64,000 bases of DNA from the NCBI GenBank assembly GCA_959347315.1, contig OY365810.1:8775647-8839646 (forward strand). Reading direction: 5' to 3'. Shown piece after piece: positions 35,801-47,300 of this stretch (position 1 is its first letter; each line of letters starts with the position of its first letter). A model generated the notes under the pieces. The model made no database searches and was not told where the DNA came from. It worked only from the letters and a program-made list of their open reading frames with translations. The translations under genes were made by a program, and so were the position numbers. This DNA is from Bimastos eiseni (taxonomy: Eukaryota; Annelida; Clitellata; Crassiclitellata; Lumbricidae).

Positions 35801-38155
35801 ATCATCATTCGTCGCTGCTGTTGCGATCGAATCTCGTTATCATCGAAATTATTGTACTCACATTCTCGTGAAGTGGACACACGTTCAAGTAGTTAATGAC
35901 AGTAAATGAGACAATGCAGTCGTGCGTTCATCAGTTATTCACGGGTTACCCTTCTAACCAGACGGGGTAGACCAGCACGGTCTTAATTGGCGGAGAAAAC
36001 GCTGCCCTACAACTAACAAGCTCACTACGTCTCAGTTTATATAGGGTGATGCTCGAAACCATGACAGTGATCGGTGCGTTTGTCAAGCGAATTCTGGTCT
36101 TAGTATTATCATGCAGACGTTAACCCTATTGAACTCATTTCATTGGTGCATCTTTTGCTCTAGTATCTCGCTTTATATTAGGCCGAGTGATGCGTAAAAG
36201 TGAAGAATAAGATATGTTAAAAATATATATTAATACTCTATTAAGTGAGTCAATTGACCTTTCTGGGCCTACTTTTTGCTCTCGTTTGTGATTGATGAAG
36301 TCTGTACTCTTACTACTGAACATGTAAATTGGAAGCAAATAAAAGATTTTTTTACAGTTTTGATTTTTGATAACGCAACTTTAAATGTTCAATACTGTGA
36401 CATTGCTTATAATCCATGCATATAATTGCGGTCCTGGCCCTAGGGAAAGCCAAGCAAGACGAACATTCCAAGGCCATCGTGTAGGCTAGAATATTCAGAT
36501 TTGAGAACCAAAACATGCGTCTGTTTGTCTGCTGAAAGATTTTCTTTTTCACTATCCAGAGACGGACAAAGTTTTGGTATGACATGTGCAGTTAGTCATC
36601 CTGCAAGACAGAGAGTAGAGCAGAGTGGTTGAGTCTCCATGTATTAATATACTTCCATATTTAAAACTATACGCCAGTGTTTGTTTGTACTTTTATATTT
36701 GATGTGTGTGCCTTCAGAGAGGAGATAAGCAGGGAGGGAGAGAGACTGGGTCAGATCAACTCATAGACGAGTACAGCTTCAGTGGAGTGATGAGCCCGAT
36801 TGGCTAAAGGTAGATGTCCTGATAATTCCAGAAAAGGTAGAGATTGCAGCAAGACCAGTCGTTGAACAGTATTCAAAATTGGAAAGTGGAGGATCAGATT
36901 AGCATGGATAGGAAAAACGAATTATTTAAGAGAGGAGTTTTCAGTTTTGAGTGGATCCCTTTGGGGGTGATGGATACCGGAGAATGAGGCAGGTGATGGT
37001 GGTGGAAATGATATTAAAACTTTTATGTCAGTGGTTAAAAAAATAGTTCCACGCATTAGTTTAACTTTAACGTTAAGACTATACAGATTTACATTTGGTC
37101 TGCGACAGCTACGGCTAAAGTGTTAAACTAAGCGTTATTTTAGCTTCATTCGAATATGATTTTCATTGAGTTTGAATTTTATTTTTCTATCAGCACAATT
37201 GGCGGTTCCTTACGGAACACCAGTGAGCCGTAGCACACCGATTGAGAAACACTGCTTTACGTTGTCAACAGTTCAACAGTTCCCTAGTACTAAGTACACA
37301 TCAGATCCAGTCTTTGTTCGGACGATCAAAACAAAGAGTGCATACAGTGAGAGTGAAATCAATGGTTTTACGATCTTAAACAAAGAACTGTTTGTTGTGC
37401 GTGAGAGGAGTTCAGAAGTTGAAGTTTACGATTCGATGAAATTTAGTTTCAGTCGTCGATGGAATCTGGAGGAATTAATTGATCCATATGACATAACATC
37501 CTGCAACAGAAACAAATGTCTTTACATCTTCGATTTCAAAAACGAGGGCCAGTCAAAAGAAATCTTGAGAGCTGATGTCCATGGAAAACTAATAAAGAAA
37601 TGGTCGACAGGAGATGATTATGGTCGTCTGTCTGTTGCAGATGAATCGAGTATCATCCTAACTGTTTTCAAGGGAAATAAATTAATTGTATATTCTCCAT
37701 GTGGAAAATTGATGCGTGAAATAAATCTTTCATCCGCGGACATACTATATCCATACCGTGCAATCGAACTGTCCAGTGGTCATTTCATGGTCAGTCACGG
37801 CTCTGCCCATGGTCTACATAGAGTGTGTGTAGTGGATGAGTATGGAAAACTTAAGAGGTCATTCGGTGGAGAAAGTGGAAATAACTTCGGACAAATGAAT
37901 GGACCAGTCGATTTATCCGTCGATAGAAATGGATTCGTGATGGTCGCTGATCGAGAGAATCATCGAGTTTTGTTGTTGAATAAAGATTTGAAATTTAAAC
38001 GAGAAATACTCTCTGGAGAGAGACATGCATTACGACAACCGCGGAGAATTCTTCTGGATGAGTCAAATGGTCGACTGTTTGTGGCCGACAGCAAATGGGA
38101 TCCGAAGAATGAGTTATTCATTGATGGACAGATTTTGATTTTTGATATAAAATAA
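32833..38155 (+). CDS. Gene C: CARD - linker - coiled coil - NHL propeller protein
   Basis: Proposed exons are 32833-32845 (ATG GAA CGT TCA A), 33214-33543 (CARD), 34000-34095 (linker), 34946-35062 (coiled coil) and 37194-38155 (NHL). All introns are phase 1. The total is 1518 nt, 505 residues plus stop, the shortest of the four, because only one coiled-coil exon is visible. The 2.1-kb last intron holds no recognisable second coiled-coil exon. A possible AATAAA poly(A) signal lies at 38615-38620, 460 bp past the stop. The propeller exon starts with about 28 extra residues compared with A, B and D. Domain roles as in gene A. Confidence 0.82.
33214..33543 (+). CDS. Gene C CARD exon
   Basis: 330 nt, one codon shorter than the others at the 3' end. 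Acceptor ATGTTTTAG, donor CTAA|GTTATG (A at -1, weaker than the CAAG of the paralogues). It reads SFTNDEIKLRIENVY, DRISDWLVQEHVI, TDQWQRIR, DRCRALLHHLFS, PRAFLVVRAAL and NHYLLEDICNQ. All core hydrophobic positions are kept. Confidence 0.86.
34000..35062 (+). CDS. Gene C linker and coiled-coil exons
   Basis: 34000-34095 (GHESTEVKQKANENNLSSE, LRTAHQEILHLK) is the linker exon, homologous in position and ending to the gene B one. 34946-35062 (KNQELENEVQQLRDANAQLK, DVNGMHQSEGEKRS) is a coiled-coil exon with the same start block as the 120-nt exons of A and B but 117 nt long. Its C-terminal half has lost the VNQLE heptads. Confidence 0.72.
34759..34789. repeat. 14-bp perfect inverted repeat, 3-nt loop
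   Basis: AATATATTGCATAT, loop ATT, ATATGCAATATATT. An AT-rich cruciform-capable palindrome in the gene C intron about 155 bp before the coiled-coil exon. Confidence 0.85.
37194..38155 (+). CDS. Gene C NHL propeller exon
   Basis: 962 nt, acceptor TTTCTATCAG, stop TAA at 38153-38155. After an N-terminal extension (VPYGTPVSRSTPIEKHC) come the six blades: INGFTILNKELFVV, DITSCNRNKCLYIFDFK, LRADVHGKLIKKWSTG, LIVYSPCGKLMREINL, KLKRSFGGESG, LSVDRNGFVMVADRENHRV and ILLDESNGRLFVADSKWD. The NHL-defining VADRENHRV is the best match to the classic motif (N-H-R) among the four genes. Confidence 0.88.
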
Positions 38156-40012
38156 CCAGTTAAATATCATGTTCATTTCTTTTAAATCGTCAGATTATTG
38201 ATCTTTAGCATATCTCTTGACATCACCATCTTAATTCCTTGTTAATAATCAATGTACATTGCTCAATTATCTTTTCTTGGAGCCTGAACAAGTGTATTTT
38301 GTATTAGGTGGCGAAGAGTGTGTCGATGATTTCGCCACGCGCCGCCCGCGTGTCTTTTCTATGCTAGGTCACATCTTTCGCTTCTGTAATCTGGCTTCCA
38401 GCGCAAGGCCTTAATTCTCGATCATCTTTCAATGTATCTTTATATTGTGTGAGATCTCGGTGATCATCACGTAATCAATGTAAATAACTTAATGGTACGG
38501 AACTGCAGTAACAAAATATATCTTGAATGAATCATGAAGTCTATTTCGTGGGAGGAGTATTCACTGTTACTTCAAAAAATATCATTTGGAAGAATGACTG
38601 CCTAACTATACTTGAATAAAGTCGTATACAAATGACTTTTTTATATTTAAGTTCTTGAAGGCAGAAAAACATTTACGCTGAATTATGTAGGCCAACTTAT
38701 GTCCCTACTTCTAAGTTCGATGTTGAGGGGATTCGTTAGTGTGGAATAGGTGTAGATCTGTTTAATACTTGTGAATTATAATCGGCTGTCGAAACAATGT
38801 ATTACAATAATATGCTACAAAGGTTTCTTATCCGACTTCCTTTGGGTAGATGTCCAATGCATGTTTCAACTACCTCCGGCGGTTTGGACTTAGCCAAGGA
38901 GGCAAAGCATGTGGAGCATTTAATATTAAATGGAGCACAGATGGCTACTGAGGCTATACATTGTAACTTATTTACTGACCGTAAAACAAATTGCGATTTT
39001 GTCGCATCGCATTGCTCGTGAATAATCTTATGCCCTATTCTTGACTCTTATGTGGCACTTTTGAGGTTTGTAGATTACAATTAAGAACACATGAAATAAT
39101 GCTGCGAATGACCGTAGGTCACGTATTCATTGTTCTGCCACAATATGGAAAAATTGATGGGTGGATATTATTGATAAAAATAATTCTTGTATTCGGGGTT
39201 TTGTTTGTTATTTCCTATATGAATTTAATTTGATTACTTTGTTACAAGTTATAATAATATGAACAGATGATTTCATGCTATTGCAGGAGTCGAGTTGAAC
39301 TATGAGACTGCCATGCAAGGCGTCCATATGTCATGATGCTCATAAATTTACAACTTACAGGCGTTATATGGCGGATGGAAGGCAGTGTCGACCTTCGAGC
39401 GGGCTAAGGAAATTTGATAGTTGACCCCCTATTTTTCTTAAGTGGACGTTTTGCTCCACCTTCCTCTGACCTTTGTTTCATTTATTAATTGATGCTTTGA
39501 CTGGTTTATTGCCCTTTAAATGAACTTTTTGTCTGCATCCGCAAAAAAGAGCAGCATTTTAAAGTTCGATAGTATCATGCAATAGATGCAGCAATATGAT
39601 ACAGAACCATGAACCAAAGACTGCTTACAACATGTGTTAAGTTTAGCGAAAATCGCTGAAGCCATTCAAGGCTGCAATAAATAACAAATATGAACTTTGA
39701 TCAGTAAGAAATAGTTGAAATTGAGATGTACCTGCTGTTGTTGATTTTATTAAACGACACCATTCCATATCGACGATGATTTGGTGTCGCCCTCCTTCTT
39801 TCATTAGACTTGGGACTGGCACTACCAGAGTCCGAACAGTGGCGGAGTTAGAGATTTCCCTGGAGTCACACATTTCAAATAATAGTCTTGAACCGCTACA
39901 ATAATTTTTATTATTTATCTAGGAGCTATGTTTAGAATGTATAAAACATAACATGAGCACGCGTGACTGTTCTGAGAAAATATCTTTCCTGCTCGGCAAG
40001 ATCTCAACTGGA

Positions 40013-41165
40013 TGATACTATGTGCTCAACTATAAGTGGGCAATAAATTTTCCTTTTCAAATGCATGCTTTGTCGAAGAGAAGACGATGTTAAACAAGGT
40101 ATAGTATTGAGCTGCCATGTTGAAGCATTCTTGAACCAAATAAGCCTCCTTATGTTGATATCATAAGTATGGTGCATTCGGCAAGGTCCAAAGTTGTTCG
40201 CTATCAAGGTGAACAGTGTTGCGCACTGATTAGTCGAGACGAAGGCGGAGTAAGGCAAAGACGGTCTGGACGTCTTCGAAGTCGTCTTCTTCAACCAAAC
40301 TGGTGAAATTCAGTGATAACCTCTGATCCTTATTATTTAAAGCATTTAAACCATTTTTCTATTTATGTTTAGTTCTATAATAGGGTATATCGACGCATTT
40401 GCATTTATTACAATTTTTACAATATTGCATGATTTATCTACTCTGCATAGACAATGGAGACCCCCGATTGAAGAATATATGCATATAGGCCTATTTATTT
40501 ATTTTGTATTTATTTATATATTTGGGCATTTATGTGTGTTATGTATGTTAGTAGGCCTAATGTAAGCGCATGTTGGCCTACAATTAGGTGTATATCTGGA
40601 CATATTAAAAGCGCAATGAGGAATCCCACAAAACCGAAGTGAACATGAATGTAAAACGGATTTAAACAATTACATTTACGTCTTAACATAGCTAGGAAAG
40701 TAAATGGAGCATAGCTTCAATGGACAGATCGAATGTCAACGAGAAGGTTGTCATAGATGAGATGGAACAACGTTGATGGACACAGTTTGTGCTTAAGGGA
40801 TATTAGAGCAGCTTATGTAATTCCGTATCCATAACTGGCAATACACGCAACTTCAAGGCTTTCAATTGTAGGCTTACTCAATGTAAACAGAATGTTGAAA
40901 CAGAATGTAGGACTGGAAGCTGTAAGTTAAAGGATATTAATTAATAATAATTATGAGTGATTCAGACAACAGTGTAGGAATCGTTTGTGTGTGATCATAA
41001 TCATGACGATCATGCTTGTTAGCTCACTCGGTATTTAAAGCAAACATGTACATTTAGTCTTTGTCACTTAGCGTGGAGCACTAACTATTTAAATTGACTT
41101 TCCAAATTTAGTCTGTGAGCGAAGAATGCTCACACTACAAGAACTTCGAATCACCTCGCGCAAAT
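40013..41165 (+). promoter_or_regulatory. Upstream block of gene D, paralogous to that of gene B
   Basis: Aligned with 18388-19600 as described there. Strongest identity is in 40020-40310 (GTGCTCAACTAT, GTTGAAGCATTC, GTGTTGCGCACTG, GTCGAGACGAAGGCGG). The donor-like GTGACA after GAAATTCAGTG in the gene B copy reads ATAACC here, so that site is not a shared splice donor. Confidence 0.42.
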
Positions 41166-42214
41166 ATGGAACCCATCCAATGGAGCTCCATGCAAGGTTG
41201 ACCCTGGGTTCAGATACCCTATACTAAGTTTCATTGAGAGCCTGAAATGACAATAGCCGAATGCCTATTGATGCCACCCCTCCGCAAATGAGAATAATTG
41301 CGGTGTCCGAATATCCGCAAGACAAATAGTTCTCTGCAGTAACTGGGATTCGTCACTTGCCCATTGCTGACCCATTGATCAACCACAGAACATTATTATC
41401 CGTGACTAATGGTTTATGTGACTTTTAAGTTCTGCCTAACTGTTACATCATGAAATAAAAGATTACTCGTTGGCAAGTGCCATATTTGTCTAAGTATTGT
41501 GCTCAACACTCAATGCTGAAACAGGTCATCAAATCCAACTATGCGTATAAAAATATAACAGCACCTTTTCTGCACCATCCAGGCGGCATCATCCATTGCC
41601 TGCAGTTGTGAAAACTGATTGTATTACTTTGTAATACATTTGAGCGAATGTGGCTTGTTTCCTAAAAGTAATAGTATGATAACGGAAATAATTTTTATTT
41701 AAATTAACTACATGTTTACTTTACTCATCTTATGAAGAACCTCCTAAAATGTACATAGTTATGTAATCTTCAAGTATTTACTAGACTATAGGCTAGGTCG
41801 CTGCAGTATCGTTCAGTGACTATATAAATTAAGTACTTCACAGGCAATTTCCACGACAGAGTGGATACTTCTACATAGGCCTTCCCTCCACGTTACATGG
41901 CGGTTACTCTAACGAAGTGATCGCCGTTCCCTCTATAAATAACGAGTGAATGAGAACAAAGTTGAGAAAGTGATAATGAAAGTGAACGAGGCCCGCCGAG
42001 AGGGGCAGAGAGAAAGGCAAAGTGCCCGGTCCCAATTTACTTAGGGTATTGTATGAGATTTCGCTTCAAATGAATCCGGAGAAGTTGAGTTTTAAAAGAT
42101 AGTTTAAAAACACCTGACTGATCTGCCTTTATAGGGGCCTGGAATTCACGATAACTGTGAATGGACCTTCAGCAAATTCTTCATTCACAAGCGTCCCGGT
42201 TATATGGGTGAATG

Positions 42215-42402
42215 AGCGACCGACTGTGTGACCTCGACCTTGCTAAGTTTCCAGATAATTAATTCTGTGAAAATAATTCACTACGTACCTTCACGTACAT
42301 TCACTTGCACCTTTGAATGTGACCAAGTCAGTTAAGGTTCCCACGCACGGACCGTGCTAACGCGAACATTAACTCCATTTAAATAAGTCAACACCAGTGT
42401 TG
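42215..42402 (+). repeat. Direct repeat copy 1 (pair with 45008-45190)
   Basis: Begins AGCGACCGACT and ends ACCAGTGTTG. The core GTTCCCACGCACGGACCGTG is identical in both copies. It is located upstream of the gene D start exon. Copy 2 lies in a gene D intron. Non-coding, class unknown. Confidence 0.8.
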
Positions 42403-42893
42403 ATTTAAATGGTTTGCAATTCAGCCATTAATGATTTGAAGGAGCTGCTTGGACTTTGTGTAACAAACTTAGTTATTCTAGCTGTTCCCATACAGGTGTC
42501 TTAATCTCAATAGGTGTAATTTAACAGCTATGATTCCTTGGAAGCAAACAGAAAGTCCAGAGATGCTCTGCTATCTGTCATGCACTAAAATTCAGAGCAA
42601 AGATTTTAACCTGTACACGTGGGTGGTTTGCATAAGACAGGAAAAAGCATTGAATGATGGTTGTAAGAAGTGGTTAGATGAATTATTCATGAACATGTAA
42701 CCACGACATAGTTCACTTTTGACCTATCAATGCGTCTAAAGTTTCAGCCCGTGAAATCTTTATAGATGTACATTTTATTGCTCTACTTCATTTCTTCTTC
42801 TGTGGTCTTTATCCAGTGGCAGTTGGTGAATATGAATGTTTGGTTCATAGGTAAAAGACTCCCAGTCAGTACTTCAACCTGGCGACCACTGGA

Positions 42894-42906
42894 ATGGCAT
42901 GCTCAA
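42894..42906 (+). CDS. Gene D start micro-exon
   Basis: ATG GCA TGC TCA A followed by GTGAGG. Same layout as A-C, including the acceptor-like GTTCATAG ending at 42850. The join to the CARD gives Arg (A + GA) in place of Ser. Confidence 0.68.
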
Positions 42907-44295
42907 GTGAGGTTTTTTGATTAAATTCTAGAAAGTACCGTATGTGAGCTGTATATCTATAGTATTGATTAAAGATATGACTTTTAACTAAGCTAAAACG
43001 CAATTCTCATCAATAAGCTCCAGCAGAGGTGCAACAAGGTTTCAAAAAGTGGGGGAGTCATAATTTGCAAAATGGAAACAAAAATTTGTTGCCCCAGGTT
43101 TTCGAATTGTGCCCTCCACCCAATTTGAAAATGGGGGTACGAATTATTTTAACAAAAGTTATCTTAAAGTGCCATTGGGGTAACATAAAAAGAACCGATT
43201 TGATTTGGGGGCACATGGGGGCACTGAGCATTAAAACTGCGGGGGCTTTGCGGGGGGCGGTGCCCCCTCTGTCCCCCGCTTGTTACACCCCCTCATCTCC
43301 ACAGCCAATGCTTTTCTAATAGATGTGAATAACACGGTCAGTCATGGCGACACAGCGGATGAAACCATGACCTACATGTATTAAATGCCAGGTTATAATA
43401 ATGTGGTATGATTATAGTAAGGATACCTCTTAGAACTCGTTGGCCATTTTATGATAGGCTGCTGCTATTCTCATTATTTCAGAAAAGTTTTACCTATCGT
43501 AATGCGAAGATACATTTCTATGATATTTCCCAATTAGGTTTATACCCTATTAAATCTATTAATTGTCAGCAGACTTTTAAAAAACATTTCATATATGAAC
43601 ATTAAATATTACCACACATGTATTTAAAAAATACAATGTATGCCACGACACGCAGGCGAGTTAGGGCATATTGAAAAAATCGGATGTTTAGTTAAGCAAA
43701 TCTTTATATCTTCATTTAGGATCTTTGTCAAATGACGAAATAAGGGATCGGATACAAAACATCTGGAGTAAGTTTGTGTTGGGTGTTGAACCGGATCGAC
43801 TGAGCGATTGGCTGGTGCAGGAAAGTGTGATCACTTCTGATCAATGGCAGAGGATCCACACCGCTCACCCAACAAGACAGAGTCGATGTCGAGCTCTGCT
43901 CCACCATTTATTTTCCATTCCACACCCAAGAGCATTTGAGGTTGTATATCAGGCCTTAACTGAAGAAGGTCACTACTTACTTGAATCGATTGATAACCAA
44001 CAACCGGGATGTGCTCTCCGTTCAGTGTCTGACGTACAGGTCCCTTTTCAAGGTTATTATTCACACATTTATTCAGATTTACCAAGGAACTAGTAAAATG
44101 TGTAGTTAGTAGGAGATTTCGAGACCAGCGATACTTACGTCGGTAAAGGATGAAATAGTCCTGGTAATTTGCTGCTCGCAGATCATGTCATGCTCAATTC
44201 TTATTTCGAAGACTAAAATTCAGGAATCCCACTTGAAGTATTATTATTATTAATAATATTATTATTATTTATATTATTATTGTTATTATGTATTT

Positions 44296-44326
<31 letters not shown>

Positions 44327-47300
44327 TATTATATTCGTCTATTAGACAGGCTGGCAAACCGCAGCAAGTTACATTCCTCAGCACGGAGTGCTTCCTCAGC
44401 CAAGGGTGTATACGTGGTCGATTCTATCAATTCTGTCATTTCCTTCTCAACTTAAGAATTACCTTTCTTAAATTGCTTGTCCTTATATCCTGCTCCTTTG
44501 TCTTAGTGAACTGATCTTGATTCTGGATATTGACCCGACTACCACTTGCTTTTGGAGCAACATAGACCTCTTGCTTTGTATACGGTTTTACACTGCACAG
44601 AAATTACTACTTAATTATTCCTAATTGTCGCTCATGGTATCGTTGTGCTTCTGTTCATATAAATATTGTATTTGATTAATGTCTTAACTGCAATGAGTTT
44701 TATTCATTGGAACATTCTTACTTGAAATTAACGTGACTTATGATATGATAAGTAAAACATTTTAAATTTATCAGCAGGAAAGTATTATGAGTTTGAAAAC
44801 GACCTCATGCTGTATAACACTGTCAACATACCATCTCCAAAGATGGAGAAACTTCTGAAACAAAGAGTGCATCAATTGGAGACTGAACTACGTGCAGGTA
44901 ATGAAATCGAACATTTATAGTGCACCTCTTCAAGAATCAATATAGGCCTATCTACTCAGAGGCGCGTGTTTTTAAAGTAAAATATAAATTTACACATTTT
45001 TTCATATAGCGACCGACTCTATGCCATGGCTTCGACCATGCTAAGTTTCCATAGAATTAATTATGTGAAAATAATTCACTACAATGTACCTTTTGCACCT
45101 TTGAATGTGACCAAGTCAGTTAAGGTTCCCACGCACGGACCGTGCTAACGCGAACATTAACTCCATTTAAATAAGTAAATACCAGTGTTGTAGCTGTTTG
45201 GCGATGTTGACTTGGCGACCGATTGTTACAATTCCAGGTCATCGAACAACGTTTTTTCGTCTATTTTCCCCATCCGCCTTTTATACATTCCACTCATGCT
45301 GCCTGGAATCACTCATTGCATTGACTAGTCCAACCTGAATTATTATACATGTATCTTCACTGCAAGTTACCTAAGATTGCACGTAGCTTACAGAATTATC
45401 GATACAATTATCAACAGGATCCGCACTGAATGTGATGTGCCTGTGCCATTCTTTCTAAATGGTTCTCGATATATAAGTGGTATTATTTCTTTCGGATTTA
45501 GCTGGCTTTGTTTTATCTTCTCCACCGACAGTGTATGATGAGTGTACTCATTATTGATGAGTTGACTAGAGGACGTGGGTAGAGCAGAAATCTAAATGCA
45601 AGGCAAACATAATATTCTCAAGACACTGGTCTGTACTTTTTACTGTGACATCATTTTAAAATTGGGTCGTCGTATGCGTTGAAGATAAAAGGAAGATACA
45701 ACAGCTGCAGAAGGAAAACGATGACAAGAAGAAAGCCTGGGGAGTGGATAAAGATCGTCTACTAATTATGCAAAAAGATTTCGACACAAAACTTCAACTG
45801 GGTAAGAAAACGATCGAGTTCTCCTCACTATGACTCACGCATTTAGACTATCATTTGCTTTGTACACTTTCTCACTTCAGTTGATTAATTAGTTGCTTGT
45901 CTTCTCTGACGTTGCTTAATCTATCGCTGGATATCCGCTTATAAATCAAACACCGGGACACTCCTTTCACACTTCAGGGACTTAGTCATACAGGTCTACC
46001 ATTCACGAGAGACCACTGAGTGGTAGTGTCATCGTGCAATGTAGACGTTGTAGACGTTGACCCTGTCATCAGTACGTGAACCTTAGACATTGCTAACAGA
46101 ATTTGACTCAGGAACCTATGAATATTATGTGTTAGTCTTCGACTCCGGATAGTCTGACAAATGACATGCAATAAATTCTGAAAACGAGGAGTCTTCCTTC
46201 AAGCGCATATATGTATCTTGGCTCAGAACTTCACGTAGGCCTAATGATCATCCCATTCCAGAATGTGATATTGGAATACATGTGAATGTATAGCGAACTG
46301 AGCTTTTCCGGTGGTCTAATGGAGGATGAAGCATAACCAATCCCTTGGAAGTTATTGCTTCCTCATCCTGTCTATCCTCTGCTTGACAATAAATAGGTTC
46401 GTTTTGCTTGATGGAAAATTCCTTTTGATACAACTTACTTAAAATGTGTTTGTCATTTCTGCAGAGAACAGCGTGCGCCAGAGACTAGAGGAAGAGAAAA
46501 GAGTGTTGTGCAAAGAAAAGGAACAACTCATGAAGCAAAGTCAAGAGCTGCAACAATCTCTAGGTAGAAACTTAAATTTAATATCAGCGTGATAAAGACT
46601 TAGCCTAAGCAAGAGCAGTGCTTGAAGTGTTGAAAAGAAGTGCGTGGACGCTAGTGTCAAAAAGTTAAGAACTAAAGATTGCAAAGGCAGATCAACAACA
46701 TAGCCTAACTATTAGTTGATGACAAATATTGGTTCACGCACTGTGGTTTCACGACCAAGAAGTTATTATTTGTCAACAATAATCGGCAAAATATAAGTTG
46801 GATTGATGATAAAAGTGATGCTTCAAGAGAAGTTGTTGATTTTTTACACTAGCATCCACGCACTTCTTTTTCACACTTCAAGCACTGTTCTTGCTTAGGC
46901 TAAGTCTTTATCGCGTTGATATTCTTCCCAATAAAATGATATAAACCTATAGATGAAAATAATACTCGTTGAAATAGAAGTTGGATTATTGAATAAAATT
47001 CTTGCTTAGATAGAATCCAACTTCTATTTGGCTAAATGCAATGAGCGAATAATAACATTTTGGCGGGAACCTTTTGTCCGTCAACCATGTGTCGTCATCT
47101 ATTTGTTGGCAAAACTATTTGTTGTGATTTAAGGCGTAGGTCTACAGTTATTTAAGCCTACTTGCCTTGGTGCATATAAACAGTTGAAATGGGGTCAATG
47201 AATTTTGAATCTGGGGGAAACGCACGAAACTTTTTCGTCCTCATTATCCGAACAGTGTTTTTTTACAGAGCGCTGTACCCCTTTTACTGGGCAGCGTGTC

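Larger units (their letters stand above)
38156..42893. other. Spacer between genes C and D
   Basis: No supported gene. It contains the block paralogous to the gene B upstream region (40013-41165), a short dispersed repeat (39775-39860, shared with 63485-63560) and one copy of a ~185-bp direct repeat (42215-42402). Frames at 38797-39021 and 40365-40565 have no family resemblance. Confidence 0.5.

Noticed and set aside
43408..43605. LINE C-terminal end in gene D intron 1
   Set aside because: A few residues (INCQQTFKKHF) look like a reverse-transcriptase end, but there is too little to support a call.
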